NCBI GenBank assembly: GCA_964023205.1
Contig: OZ026851.1
Location: 8,535,637-8,599,636 of the forward strand
Reading direction: 5' to 3'
Source: Lutraria lutraria
Lineage: Eukaryota; Mollusca; Bivalvia; Venerida; Mactridae
Length of the DNA stretch: 64,000 nucleotides
Of this stretch, positions 37,301 through 48,748 are shown in pieces. The first letter of the stretch is position 1. Each line of letters begins with the position of its first letter. Both the position numbers and the translations under genes were made by a program. The notes beneath the pieces were generated by a model. The model was given only the letters and a program-made list of their open reading frames with translations. It had not been told where the DNA came from and did not search any database.

Positions 37301-40300
37301 ATATGAATACTTGAAATGTTCCATCGCAATCTAAAGGTCGAAAAACATGGAAGATGGTATATTAACATCATGACATCGTGTTAAGAAAATGGTATACATG
37401 TACACATATCATAAAATACTAATTGTCTTGAGAAAAACGTATCAAAAGGCATAGTAATCCATGTGGTACTCAGTCGCAATGCTATTTAATCTACAACCAA
37501 TATTAAAGCAATTTCAAATGTAAACTTGATATCAATAACGGCGGCTGTATACATAAGGGAGATTACTCATGAATAATAAAACAAATATTACCTATCGATG
37601 ACGACAGCCATGAGGCTTCATGCTTCGTCATTCCTCCCTCTAGTGCTTGGTCAGGTAACAGATTGAATGGAATTGTGAAGCCGAGATTTATCATGAATAC
37701 AGACATCAAGAATAAGAAACATCTCACATCAGTCAATAGTGTCATATCAAACATTGATCTGCAAATATCTTTGACATTGAACTTTTTAGATTCCGGTTCG
37801 GAATTATTTTCAAGCTTCCCATTGTCATTCATTTGTGTTAAATTGAACATTTCTGTTTCGCCATTACGTTCTATAACAATCATGTCTTGAATTACAATTT
37901 CGTCATTTTCTACGCTGTGATTCGGTTTGTCAAATAGCGGTGCTGCTGTCTCTTCTGTAGTATTCTGCGAAGTAGTGCGAATAAGAAACAAACCGAATAT
38001 AGTGCCTTGTAACGCAATTCCGGCCTCCAATAAAATAGTCCCCCTCCATCCATATTCGTCAATGAAGAAACGTGTCAGTTGGTTGAAAACGAACATACCA
38101 ACGCCTATAAAGTAATCAGACGAATTACTAAAATTGAAAAAATTGAAAATTCAAACGTTTTCATAATAATGGTCAGCACTATTATCAAGCGCATCCTCCA
38201 AGATGCAAATTCGAAATCATCGCAAAAGTAAACCATTCTGTATTCTCAAAAAATTATTTGAATGTTTGTGATAATGATAAAAACTTTTCTGAAAAATCAA
38301 ATCTTTTTTATGTTAGACCAGCAAAATTTAATACCGTTTTAATTGACCCAGTTATTATTTGCATTTCTATCTCGGAGATACCAGCAGCCTTATCGACATA
38401 TGAATTTATGCAGAACATCGTACATATTGGTGTATACAATGATTCGAATCTAGGTCGTGGCATGTCATACCATTTGACAAAATTGTCGGCTTTCCTCCAT
38501 ATGTGGATACGTTGTCGGCTACTTGTGGAATGGTAAGTTAGTACTGGTTATTACACTGTCCAGGAAAAACTGGTTGGGTGAATCGGCCACCGTATTTAAC
38601 TGGAAAAAATGTTGAACAATGGGGTTAAACCCAGTGAAATGGAAGGTGCATGCATACAATGTACATTTTCTTACCCGAGCCGCACACAGCAATACCATTG
38701 GCTAGCGTACGCTGTTCCTTGAAATTATGTAACACACAAACATTGGCTGGTATGTACATTAGACCAAAACCAACACCTGCAATTATCAATTAATCATATT
38801 CAATCAAGTATGGACAATTGCATCATGACTCTTTTTAAAACATCTTTAATCATTTTGTTACTTTTTTGTTATATTCTGAACAACTAACCGTTTTAAATGA
38901 GATGAAAACGTTACTAGAAAAGGTAAATAAACAAACAACTTTAACTTAAAGTTCTATTAACGTGTGATCGCCCTGAGGTTGCCATGGTCGCCGTAACAAC
39001 GCGATAGGAACTCTAAGGACGGCATAGGGTCGCAGTACAGAAACTCCAAGGATGCGGTAAGGTCGCGATAGGGACGCCGTGTACATACACAGATCGCGGA
39101 GAACATGACACCGGTGTGACAGGAATCTGGATTTGAGGGTATTAAGAAATAATCTTACTGATAATAGTTTACTTAATAAGCAATATCTAACCACCAAGAA
39201 ATCCGTAAGTTATCCACAGATGGTAAACATTTGTAGCCAGTATACTCAGAATGAATCCAATACAACTTAGTAAGGAGCCAGCGACCACAACAATACGACA
39301 ACCATACAAGTCTGACAGTGCACCAGCTAGTGGTCCTGTAAAATAGAAAAATATCACACGTGCTATGAGCATTCCTTGTAATGTAAGTTATACCACGAGA
39401 TTGGTAACCTGTACAAGTATTTTTTTAATAATTACATTGTTTCTTCACATTTAATGCGCCATGGGAAATTTAACCGCGAATATATTATTAAGTGTACTTA
39501 GGTTAATGTGGAGTAAAACAAGTGCGTTCAACTTTTCGTCATATCCTCTAAAATATTTGACCAAATGGAGGTGCTTTTTACTAAACAGTGATGGCGTTTT
39601 GACGAAATGGGGGCGTTTTGACTAAACAGTGATGGCGTTCTTACCAAAATGGGGGCGTTTTGACTAAACAGTGATAGCGTTCTTACCAAAATGGGGGTGT
39701 TTTGACTAAACAGTGGTGGCGTTTTGACCAAATTGGGAGCGTTTTGACTAAACAGTGGTATATCACATTACCAATAAGATGCATCATTCCGGTCACTATG
39801 GAAACGATGGCACCGGTGGATGCTCTCCCTTGATTAAACTTTTCTACAATCTCAACCAACATAATACCGAACGAGAAAATCAAGCCATCGGTAATAAACG
39901 ACACACAGAACCCAGAGAGGACCACCAACCAGCCGTAACTCACTTCCTTGGATTCCGGTTTTCTGAAATGGACCGGAAAATACTAGGATTTAGATAATCT
40001 AAAAATCCGATCAGGCACGCCTGGATTTAAGTCCATAATCAGAGGAGCAATACTTGAGCTGGTTCTTTATTCCATGGTGCTAAGCATCGAACCAGGAACC
40101 ACTTTAAAGTGTATTGTCGAAAGGGGAAGTAACCCTGAATCAAATATTTTAAAAAATCATACAGTAGTTACTTCCCCTGGTGGAAGGAGTATTTAAACAT
40201 GATATGAAATTGAATACAATGACCAAACGTTTTCAAACTATTTTCACAATCTTACTACCGAAAAATCAAAGGAATTTGCCATACTGTCTATTCATAAAGT

Positions 40301-41375
40301 AAACAGGTTTTATAAACACGTTTTGGCACAAATTATTTAATCTCATGTACTTCCCTTAATAATGATTTGTTTACAGGTTCGAATTAATTGAACACTGAGA
40401 ACTAAATGTAACATTTTTCATTGATTGTTTAGGATCCAATAAAATACTGTTATAATTTATAACATACGCAGCGTGTAGCATATTCGCATACAAGTATACA
40501 TAAATATATACATGTATACAATTACGTACTGGACGTAAACCAAATGTCACCAATTACTTACATAAATATAAATAAAAGGTACACAACATAAATACGATGT
40601 AACATATTTATATAAATACATACATCTAATGTATACACAATGTATGGATCGCATATCTACAGATATTTATGTCAAAGACCTATACATGTACTATACATGG
40701 ATAGTATAGATCTTTGTTGATGTATAATACGTTCAATCAAAGTACATGTACATTTGTGTTTGACTAAAATTGAATTAGATATCAGCAGATCTTGATCAAC
40801 TATATAATAAAGTTGCTTAAGTTTACAAGCTGAAGTAAACTGCAGCAGTATGAATCCAACCGTACACAAAAACTAAAATATTTCTTTGAGACTTTTCTGG
40901 AAGGTGACCACGTGTGACAATTTATGATGCGAAAAAATCTGTGCTCTGCAGCACGTACATCGTCTGTAAATACACTGATCAACATTCATTTATGTTAAGT
41001 TATACTTTACGGTAGAAAAACTTTTTTCTGACGAAGAATAAAAAAGTTATGACTCAATAAAACTGAATGAATATAATTTAATGTCCCGAATGTTGACGAA
41101 AGCACTGTGAAAGTTTGTTATATAAACTTCTGGGCGACTATTGCATAGAAAGAGGGACATCTAGTTAAGCATATTCAAAAATGGAATCATGTCAGTCGCT
41201 AAAATACGAGTAAAATTTGTATAGCTAAACTAGTAACTACTAATAGTTATAATAATTGCATGTATCTTTCAAAAGGTAAAATGCTGTAAGAATAATGAAA
41301 TTAAAACAGTACCTATTTGTAACTGCCATGTTGTTTTTCAGGAGTACAACTAGAAACTAGTTCTTACTTATTCAT
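34327..41375 (-). CDS. Monocarboxylate transporter-like protein (SLC16/MFS), paralogue 2, complete, 466 aa
   Basis: Coding exons in transcript order: 41375-41368, 39962-39772, 39335-39192, 38776-38675, 38104-37592, 36718-36539, 34976-34851, 34463-34327. Phases join to 1401 nt including TGA. The start exon contributes only Met-Asn plus two bases. The structure matches paralogue 1 exon for exon; four internal exons have the same length (144, 102, 180, 126 nt). SYGWLVVLSGF begins helix 1, GPLAGALSDLYGCR is the helix 2-3 motif, LHNFKEQRTLANGIAVCGSG the helix 5 SLC16 motif, TNTVSRIVVGWLGDR the helix 8 motif with Arg and Asp. The loop between helices 6 and 7 is longer and differs most from paralogue 1. 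Introns hold long minisatellites (35071-35687, 39538-39757) and a C-rich tract. Plasma-membrane transporter by family; substrate unknown. Confidence 0.9.
35071..35687. repeat. Mosaic minisatellite of 11-bp and 8-bp units
   Basis: Irregular mixture of AGTATTAGTAC or AGTATAAGTAC (11 bp) and AGTATTAC (8 bp), about 615 bp in total. The order of unit types shows no simple period. It lies in intron 6 of MCT paralogue 2, about 100 bp from the exon at 34851-34976. Confidence 0.9.
36096..36270. repeat. C-rich low-complexity tract with CCATGGGACCC units
   Basis: Runs of 5-11 C alternate with CATGGGACC-like words. The minus (transcribed-sense) strand therefore has repeated G runs and many CCATGG palindromes. 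It lies in intron 6 of MCT paralogue 2. Open frames here are composition artefacts. Confidence 0.85.
39538..39757. repeat. 42-bp minisatellite, about five copies
   Basis: ACTAAACAGTGATGGCGTT recurs at 39580, 39621, 39663, 39705 and 39747, with CCAAAATGGGGGCGTTTTG between. It lies in intron 2 of MCT paralogue 2 and ends about 10 bp before the splice donor at 39767-39771. Confidence 0.9.
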
Positions 41376-41392
41376 GGTATTGTCATCTTGTC
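41376..41392 (-). promoter_or_regulatory. Leader with 4-codon uORF overlapping the MCT paralogue 2 start
   Basis: The start exon begins after an acceptor at 41393-41394. Its short leader holds an ATG (41387-41385) that reads four codons and stops at TGA, and this TGA overlaps the main ATG (ATGA). An alternative start at that ATG cannot encode the transporter, so the start at 41375 is preferred. The arrangement could lower translation or act by reinitiation; that is inference. Confidence 0.45.
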
Positions 41393-41419
41393 CTGGAAGA
41401 ATGCATAAAACGGAAAAAG

Positions 41420-42970
41420 ATCCAATAAGAGCACATTTTTACACATATAATTGTTTTATTCCAGTTAACACAGTCATGTACGTAGCACGCGTCACTAAGT
41501 TCAATGGTTTATGCTTAATAAATGACCACTTCTACACATTCATATAGTAATACATGTACTTAAGTGACCGGGTTAATAAATAAATACCCGGTGTAGTTAT
41601 ATTGCTCCCCTCCCATACACCGTACATGATCGATTTTATGGGAGCACTGCAACAGTTTAGTAGTAACTGTGCAGCTGGGCGTGAATTATGTCCGGTAGTA
41701 TTTCTATAGGTTCACCGTGTAGGACTTAAATCGATTTTAAATGTCTATGTAGCAATTATAATGCTATAACTTCAGTGAACACACACTGAACTATTCACAT
41801 TGGAATTGGAGATGGTTTACTTAAATCATTGAAAAAACTTTACGCACAAAAGTCTTGTTTAAAGAATTCTAACATCTTTTTTGAAGACATAAATCAATAA
41901 TGACTGTCGAACAAAAACCTTTTATTACTTTATAAAATTCCCGTATGATTGCCAATTTTCTTCAGTTTAATTCAAGATAAAAATGAAAAAGATATGTATG
42001 TATATTGTCATGAGAACACAAGAATTCTAAAAATGAGTTAGATTATACCATAAACATACCGCATTTAAAATCCTGTTTTTGAAAAAAAATCCATTCAATG
42101 AACACTTGAACAAATTTATGTAAGTTTTGAAACTGGAGTCAACACAGACATTGTCTAACTGACCGGAGAAAATTTAAGTCGCTTATCAGCATTTATCACT
42201 AGTTGGTCATTTGACAAGACAGATAAAGCGGTCAGAAAGCTTAGGTTAGATATTAAAAGATATAGCGTATAACCACGCAGCAATTTCGGACTTATTCACG
42301 AACACAAATATATGTAGCGTTATTTAATAGTATGTGCGCTTTTAGTGCAGGTACTTTGATCGAGGCGCATTTTCTAATGGTTAAAACAGTAATAAAACTC
42401 ACTATATGTAAAATTATGATTTGTTGAAGCATTATTTGTATTGTTCAAATCATTTATAAATAAATAGTTCCATGAGTCACATTTACAACAATTTGCTTAC
42501 AGTACTCGGGGGCTATTTCGACTTCCTGTCTTATTTTTAGGTCACGGAAATTCCGATTCTGTATCAAAACCAGTCTATGAATTGAAACTTTGATATCCAT
42601 ACATAAGGAAAGCCATTACTAATCAGATACATTAAGGATAAGAATATACATTCTCTTAACCAAGAATAAAGATTAAGGAAAGGAATTTCTTCTGAATCAC
42701 TAAATCTTTTCGTGCATATCACCCCTGGACCAAGTCCTTAATGGAAAGGTTTCAAACAGCTAGCGCCAACAGCCATTAGTCAATAGTTGTTTGTGAATGC
42801 TGGGATGCCATTTTATTCTTCACACAAGCATATACCCAACTGTGATTTGAACTGATGTGAATTTTTAATGAAAACTTGGTGTGTCAATATACTATAGAGA
42901 TGCCCAGTCCACTGTGTGTTGTGCAATGTGTTGTGTCAAGTTATTTGCCACTAAGCTCAAATCTCATATT
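41420..42970. other. Intergenic DNA, nothing recognised
   Basis: AT-rich region between the start of MCT paralogue 2 and the palindrome at 42979. Presumed to hold upstream parts of MCT paralogue 2. No gene or repeat was recognised. Confidence 0.35.
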
Positions 42971-42978
42971 TCGTTAAG

Positions 42979-43150
42979 TAATAGATACAGTACGAGTTTT
43001 TCTTCAAAAGTGTGTTCTTACAGACGACGGTTCGCTTAGACAAACAACCAATTTGTCCGAGGATAAATGGTTGTCTTATGGAACCGTCTTCTTAGCGTCT
43101 GTAAGAAGACATGTTTGAAGAAAATACGAGTACGTGTATCTGACTATACG
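42979..43150. mobile_element. Long imperfect palindrome (foldback MITE)
   Basis: Arms pair around a centre near 43068: TTCTTACAGACGACGGTTCG faces the inverted CGTCTGTAAGAAGACATG, and TTAGACAAACAACC faces GGTTGTCTTATGG. Outer parts also pair (TACGAGTTTTTCTTCAAA with TTTGAAGAAAATACGAGTAC). A shorter related piece is at 43187-43228 (GTGTCTTCTTACAAACG, then TTATAAGACAC). Such structures are typical of foldback elements. Confidence 0.75.
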
Positions 43151-43841
43151 ACGATATAGGATTATGTCCACGTGAAAGTCGAGAGTTGTTGAAAAGTGTC
43201 TTCTTACAAACGTTATAAGACACTTTTTGAATAGCTCTGCTGGGGTATAGTCGTATAATTACTTTTAACAAAACAACTATCGCAGTATAATGATACTAAT
43301 AATAAAGTTCTGATATGCTGAAAACATGTTCGAACATTAACATTCATGCATACAGAATAAAATTGAGACTTGAGCTCCGAGAAAGTTGAAGTTTATAACA
43401 CCATGGCCTAGTCTTTATGATTGAGTTCTTTCTACTGTCGGTGTCCAAAGTGTGAAGATCGTATGTGTAAAAACATCCATGTGATTGCAATAATGCGATT
43501 TGAAATATATTTAAATCGAACACTTATTGGGGAAATATACCAGATACATCTATATAATCACCCTTTTAGTTGAGGACTATTTCCTTGTGCGGCTTTACAT
43601 TTAACCAAGGTGTTAGGCAGTCAGGAAGGCAAGACAGATATATTATACCGAAAGGCGATTTTGAAAAGATCACCTTCCAATAACGATGTTTATCTCGCTT
43701 GCAATGTTATTGTCAGATAGCGACACTACTATGGTAACAAAATTGTGCTTTGTTTGTCAAAGCATTGTCAATGATATAGTCATACAGCAAGGTGATAAAG
43801 ATAACGACAAAAATTGTATTACTGAATTTTTTGTATACTTT

Positions 43842-43847
43842 TTTATT
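43842..43847 (-). terminator. Polyadenylation signal AATAAA of the clusterin-like gene
   Basis: TTTATT on the plus strand gives AATAAA on the minus strand, about 75 nt after the TGA ending at 43922. Confidence 0.6.
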
Positions 43848-43921
43848 TTGTAAATTATAAATAATGATGTGAACAAAACAAAATCGACAATCACCAAAAT
43901 CTTTAACAATGAATGAAAATT

Positions 43922-46611
43922 TCAATGTTCCCATTTCTGAATCAGTTCCTCTGCCATTTCTACAGCTGAAATTTGTGGGGATTGAACTCGGTATCGGTAG
44001 TTACTACGGTATCTGAGAGGACCCGATGGTGTCATAGCTGTGATGTAAACATTACCTAATGACATGGTTGATACCTGGAAGTCATTGGCGTCATACTCGA
44101 TCTGTTGATAGAAAGAATCACAATACAATTCATAAAAATCTAAGAAATTGATTTTCCGAGAAAACTACACAGCTTTTCTAAACGGAGGTTAAGTTTAGAA
44201 TGAAATAAATGTTATGATTAAATTTGTTACTTTCTTATAAATGAATGCTCTTATACTATTATTATAACCTACAAATTCGTACAAGTAAATTGTACTATGG
44301 CTGTGCATATGAAACAATTTAAAGAGCATTCACCGACCTTGGTAAGTATGGGCGATGTATTCAGTTCAGAATGACCATTTGCCTCATAAAGGGCTCTCAG
44401 TTCTGCTATCGTGGCTGCCATAACTTGTTGATCCATTAACGTATCCGCTCCACATACTGGAAAAATAAACATATACGCAATTAAAATACTAAAGAATTGC
44501 AAAGGAAAACGGCGAATTTCTAGATAAAATAATTTTTTTAAATCCGTAATAAACGTCTAAAAACCGAACTACACGGGGTTATCAGTGTCAGAAAACATGG
44601 AACTGTTATGCGGAAAAATAGTGAGAACAGCTTATCTGTTTTGAAAGCACAAGTGCTGAAAAATGAATGTACAATGAGGGATATTGTTACCTCCAGAAAT
44701 GACCGTGTCTTCATCTCCAAGGAAAGGTGTGCACTGAGAACACCTTCCCATACATTCTCTGGCTTCAGGACTGAGTTCTTCCATACGTTTAGCTAAGTCT
44801 CTACGTCTGAGCATTGCCATTCTACGTGTTGACATTCTTATAGCACGACGCCTTCGTCCAAACAGTCCTGAAAATATCAAATAAAATTTGGCTTGAGCAT
44901 GTAAGTACAATATAAAGATGGTTATGTAGAAAATGTTTTGAGAGTTCAGCAGTTCCAGACTTTTCTGATGAAATCATATGATATTGTTGAGGTTCATATT
45001 TTTGAAAAGATGAAAACTATATTGTTTGAACATCTCCTTGCACCATTGCAGCGATAATGAATTAACTCACCACCAAACGAATTGCCAATGTCTGAGAACG
45101 TGTTTCCAATGGTACTACCGAACATCACCCATGAAGCTTGTGAAACCATTCCATCCAGAAGTGAAACCACCACCAACATCACCAAAGAAGTTGGACATGC
45201 ACCGAAAGCGTCTGGAAGTAGGAAATATGAAAAATATTGTTGCCTCTCGCGGAAATGAGTACGTGTGCAGTTAGCAAATGTGCCATTAATGCATCTTTGG
45301 TTTGAAATAAGAGCAAAAAATTGACACGTCTCTCCAACTTGAAACAAGAAGTGTTTGTCAAACACGTATGCCCCTTAAAGGCCAACGCGGATAGTATGGC
45401 CTTGACCTTTGACCTACTGACCTCAAAATCGTGGTCATTTACATGTAATGACCAGCCTCCCAACCAAATCTGAGGAGCTAAGGCCAAATAATTTAGTAGT
45501 TGACCGAACAAGGTCTGGTCACGGACAGACCGAGAGACGGACGGGCCGACCGACCCGACATGTGCAAAGCAATATACCTATTTTCTTTGAAAATAAACAA
45601 ACAATAAAGAACCACGAACAATAAAACAAACGATTCGGTATTCATAATGAAATTAACGTCGGTCACAAGATTCGGTACAGAAATAGATGAAGAATCATTT
45701 TACTTACTGTTGAACCCGGAACCAATGGAACCAAAAATCGAATGTATCCGAGAACCAGTCACCAACACTGTCGAAGGCGTTACCAACATCTTGCCATCCT
45801 TGCCAGTCGACAAAACTATTTCCTGCATTACCCACCCAGGTATCCACGGCACTCCATGTATTTGTCAAGAAATTGCCGTTGGTACTAAAATAAAGAAATA
45901 AGGACATTTATGTATTGGAGAATTAATGATGTTGCAAATAAAACATAGGCGAGGTCCTAATGATGGTTCAAAATGTAAGGTTTGACAAAGAAAAAAACAT
46001 GTATGCGGAATAGATATCGGACGATAATGTCGGCGGAATATTGAGTATGATTAGAGCAGGTTGCGTGATACTGAATAAGAAAAGTGCAGAATAAATAAGA
46101 GGACAATGTAAACAAACCCGCTACAGCGGCTCTCAGCACAGGATCGACAATTGGATTGGGCACTAAGAATTTGGGTTCCACATTGTTCCATGGTGGCGTT
46201 CTGTCTAGCAATAGCTGGCTGTAAGAGATCATATTCGTCCTGTAAATGTTGTCTATAGTTTCGGTAGAACATTCCCTTGAACCCTGAAAAATGCGAAATA
46301 AAATGATAATTTAATTTATCATTTAAATCTAAATTTAAGGTCTTAATTGGAGTTTAATGTAATTACGATCATGTTTAATAAAAGCTTTCCGATCAAAAAA
46401 ATAGAAACTTGTATACACCAAGGAAAACACGTGGCACCGCATCATGTGATTCAATAATAAACAATAACTAAACGAGCGCATGGAATTTAGAAAAATGGAA
46501 AGCATGAATATCTATTTATTCAAATAATCACTTACCTGTTAAAGTTTGTTCGTTCATCACATCACTGAAAACAGGGGACGCAACTAATGCAAGACAAATA
46601 ATCAACAACAT
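43922..46611 (-). CDS. Clusterin-like secreted protein, seven coding exons, about 344 aa, apparent frameshift in exon 4
   Basis: Exons in transcript order: 46611-46536, 46283-46118, 45884-45708, 45211-45071, 44867-44691, 44456-44338, 44101-43922. The first encodes a signal peptide (MLLIICLALVASPVFS). Residues 60, 71, 74 and 79 form C-x10-C-x2-C-x4-C, the exact spacing of the alpha-chain Cys cluster in vertebrate clusterin, next to an N-glycosylation sequon at Asn54. The middle (about 82-186) is rich in Gly, Trp and Phe with an amphipathic look (FSDTFDFWFHWF). RRRR at about 191-194 could be a furin-type site, as between clusterin chains. A second cluster, Cys225-Cys229-Cys232-Cys247, would pair with the first. 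The end resembles the clusterin C-terminal region by order only. Exon 4 is 141 nt where phase needs 140: the entering frame stops at TAG and the leaving frame is one base off, so there is an inactivating indel, an assembly error or an unseen splice variant. The exon 6 donor is GTCGGT. Clusterin proteins are extracellular chaperones; that role is inferred. Confidence 0.72.
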
Positions 46612-46953
46612 CTAAAAAAAAAGATGACGCTTTAATATACTATACTCAATGTAAATTGCGTACAATAACATGGCATTCTCTCAGCTAGTGTGTTCTGGCC
46701 CCGATGTTATGAATAACTTGAGAATGTCGAACCCCGAGTACACAAAACAAATCCGTAATACTGTCCTTTAAAATCGAGTACTTGCTTCCCAATGAAGTGC
46801 TGATTAAGCAGAAATTGTCACCATAAATTGATCACTAGTACATTAAACACTATGAAATGTTTTAGTTACTGAAGTTACAAATGATCAGACAACTACGAAG
46901 CTACATCAAAATAAAACAAAGAAGGAAATAGAAAATAAAGAAAAAAATCTTAC

Positions 46954-47000
46954 CTTGATTCAGCTGTTTAGCAATGACTTCAATCTTGGTCAATCCGAAT
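46954..47000 (-). other. 5' UTR exon of the clusterin-like gene
   Basis: A donor (GAATCAAG followed by GTAAG on the minus strand) ends a noncoding exon at 46954. The coding exon starts directly after an acceptor (TTTTTTTAG) so that its first base is the A of the ATG at 46611. The 5' end near 47000 is estimated from the TATA box. Confidence 0.5.
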
Positions 47001-47028
47001 GTGTGGTGTCTCTACATGGTGTAATGGT

Positions 47029-47035
47029 TTATATA
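47029..47035 (-). promoter_or_regulatory. TATA box of the clusterin-like gene
   Basis: The minus strand reads CTATATAAACC. TATATAA lies about 30 nt upstream of the expected start of the 5' UTR exon, the usual spacing for a TATA promoter. It is the only clear core promoter seen in the window. Confidence 0.5.
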
Positions 47036-47185
47036 GTGGTCAAACTGGCCGCGAAAACCGCACGAAATTTCGATGCATCACTAAGAATTGAAGTATTTCG
47101 ATTTTTCTAGTGCTAAAAGACACATGTATTTAAATTACACCTCATTGATAGTTTTATGTAAGCAATTGTAAATACACGTAATGTA

Positions 47186-47305
47186 CAGTGCAACCTCTCG
47201 AAAGCAACACCCTTAGTAGCGAAATTATGTTGTTGCTGAGAGAGTGTTGCTCTTGGGGGGGTTAAATTAATAGTTGAAATAATGCAGTCTGGAGTGGATG
47301 TACTG
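47186..47305. mobile_element. CAGT-type family 2 MITE with TA flanks
   Basis: Begins CAGTGCAACCTCTCGAAAGC after TA and ends GAGTGGATGTACTG before TA. It has lost part of the interior found in the 6944-7119 copy. Confidence 0.7.
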
Positions 47306-47639
47306 TATTTCTACAATATTGTTACAAGGCAAAATCGCGTAAAGTTGACCAAATCTGAGATTATGTTTGTCACATTATAGTCATGAACAAGATAGATTTC
47401 TACAAAATCTTCAGTTTCTTTTCCGCGCTATTTTATCACTCAAACATGTCTACAAGTCTTTAAAGAGGTAAATGTTGTCTATATTTATTATGTGTATATT
47501 GGGGGCGTGTCAGACCAGATTCGTCAGGCACCTGTGCGATAGATTACACGTAGAGTGGGGATATTTCAAGTTTACCGTTGAAGACTGATACAATCAACGA
47601 ATTTTTTATATATAATATTTGTTCCTTTCTTCAACCTAC

Positions 47640-47735
47640 ACTGGGTGTATACTGCCCGGTTCGGCCCATTCTCTCTGGGGTGGCTCTGAAATGACCATAG
47701 CTGTCGAATGGGCCATGGTTAAATAACAGATACAG
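47640..47735 (+). repeat. SINE tail
   Basis: CTCTGAAATGACCATAGCTG, TCGAATGGGCCATGGTTAAA and TAACAGATAC match the SINE tails at 3230-3450 and 32968-33265. The head is not recognisable. Confidence 0.5.
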
Positions 47736-47818
47736 TTAAATTAACCAATCAAATTGTCTGTCAATGATTTCTTGATATGTTTTATAAACATCGCTGTATT
47801 TGGTATGTAATTAACTAC

Positions 47819-48018
47819 NNNNNNNNNNNNNNNNNNNNNNNNNNNNNNNNNNNNNNNNNNNNNNNNNNNNNNNNNNNNNNNNNNNNNNNNNNNNNNNNNN
47901 NNNNNNNNNNNNNNNNNNNNNNNNNNNNNNNNNNNNNNNNNNNNNNNNNNNNNNNNNNNNNNNNNNNNNNNNNNNNNNNNNNNNNNNNNNNNNNNNNNNN
48001 NNNNNNNNNNNNNNNNNN
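47819..48018. other. Assembly gap of 200 N
   Basis: Exactly 200 N. The round size suggests a placeholder rather than a measured distance, so spacing across it should not be trusted. Confidence 0.98.
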
Positions 48019-48204
48019 AGTAAGGTTTTTCATTGTGGTAACAATTAATGGAAGCCTTTGGTATCTTACTGAAATGTTTTTGCTAACACGAGAGATTTGT
48101 ACGTTCTTGAGATGGCGTTTAAAACATTAACGCTTTCTGCTTATTTTTAATGTGTTACACGATTTCATCTTTTTGTATATATATCAATTGCCAAAGTGAA
48201 AGTA

Positions 48205-48300
48205 GATATCGTGGTTTGGTGGTAAAGCACCGACTTCTGTTTTACAGGTCGTTTGCTCAATCCTACACCGGGCCAGATTGAACCAGGTGTTCGCAATTTT
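48205..48300 (+). repeat. tRNA-like SINE head
   Basis: CGTGGTTTGGTGGTAAAGCA, then CCGACTTC, then TCGTTTGCTCAATCCTACAC resemble the box A and box B parts of a tRNA-derived SINE. There is no cloverleaf with a paired acceptor stem, so it is not called a tRNA gene. Confidence 0.45.
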
Positions 48301-48748
48301 TAAAATCAAATTACTATCGTCTTTTATAATCTGACCACTTAAGTGAGTTGACCTTATTTTTTCAGGTTGTTGATGTTCCTAACCAAAAAGTAGTATCGGG
48401 TTGCACTAAAAGAGATTTTGAACTATTTTTTTCTCGTTCATCAAACGTGCATACAGTGTGACACAGGAAATAGCGTTGATCTTCAGAAATTGAACACTTT
48501 GCAGGTAATTATTTTTTGTACATAATTATATTCAATATTTATTATTTCATTGTCTCATGCGTAGGTAATGAAGTGGTTTTGCGTGTGTTCATTAGTTTAG
48601 ATTCTTACCTCATCTCAGAAAAATCCTATTTTCTTATTGTACACATTTCGTGGACATCCAACATGGCTGACTGACGGGACCTCCTTAAGTATTGATTTCC
48701 ACTCATGGTAACATTGGTGACACAAACTTTCGAAATACGAAATAATTT

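Noticed and set aside
43713..43934. Minus-strand frame downstream of the clusterin-like stop codon
   Set aside because: It lies in the 3' UTR, overlaps the AATAAA signal and shows no recognisable protein.
47777..48130. Open frame spanning the N gap
   Set aside because: Mostly unknown bases; the readable ends have no protein-like features.
48205..48300. tRNA gene
   Set aside because: Box A- and box B-like words exist, but no paired acceptor stem or anticodon arm could be formed; a SINE head is more likely.
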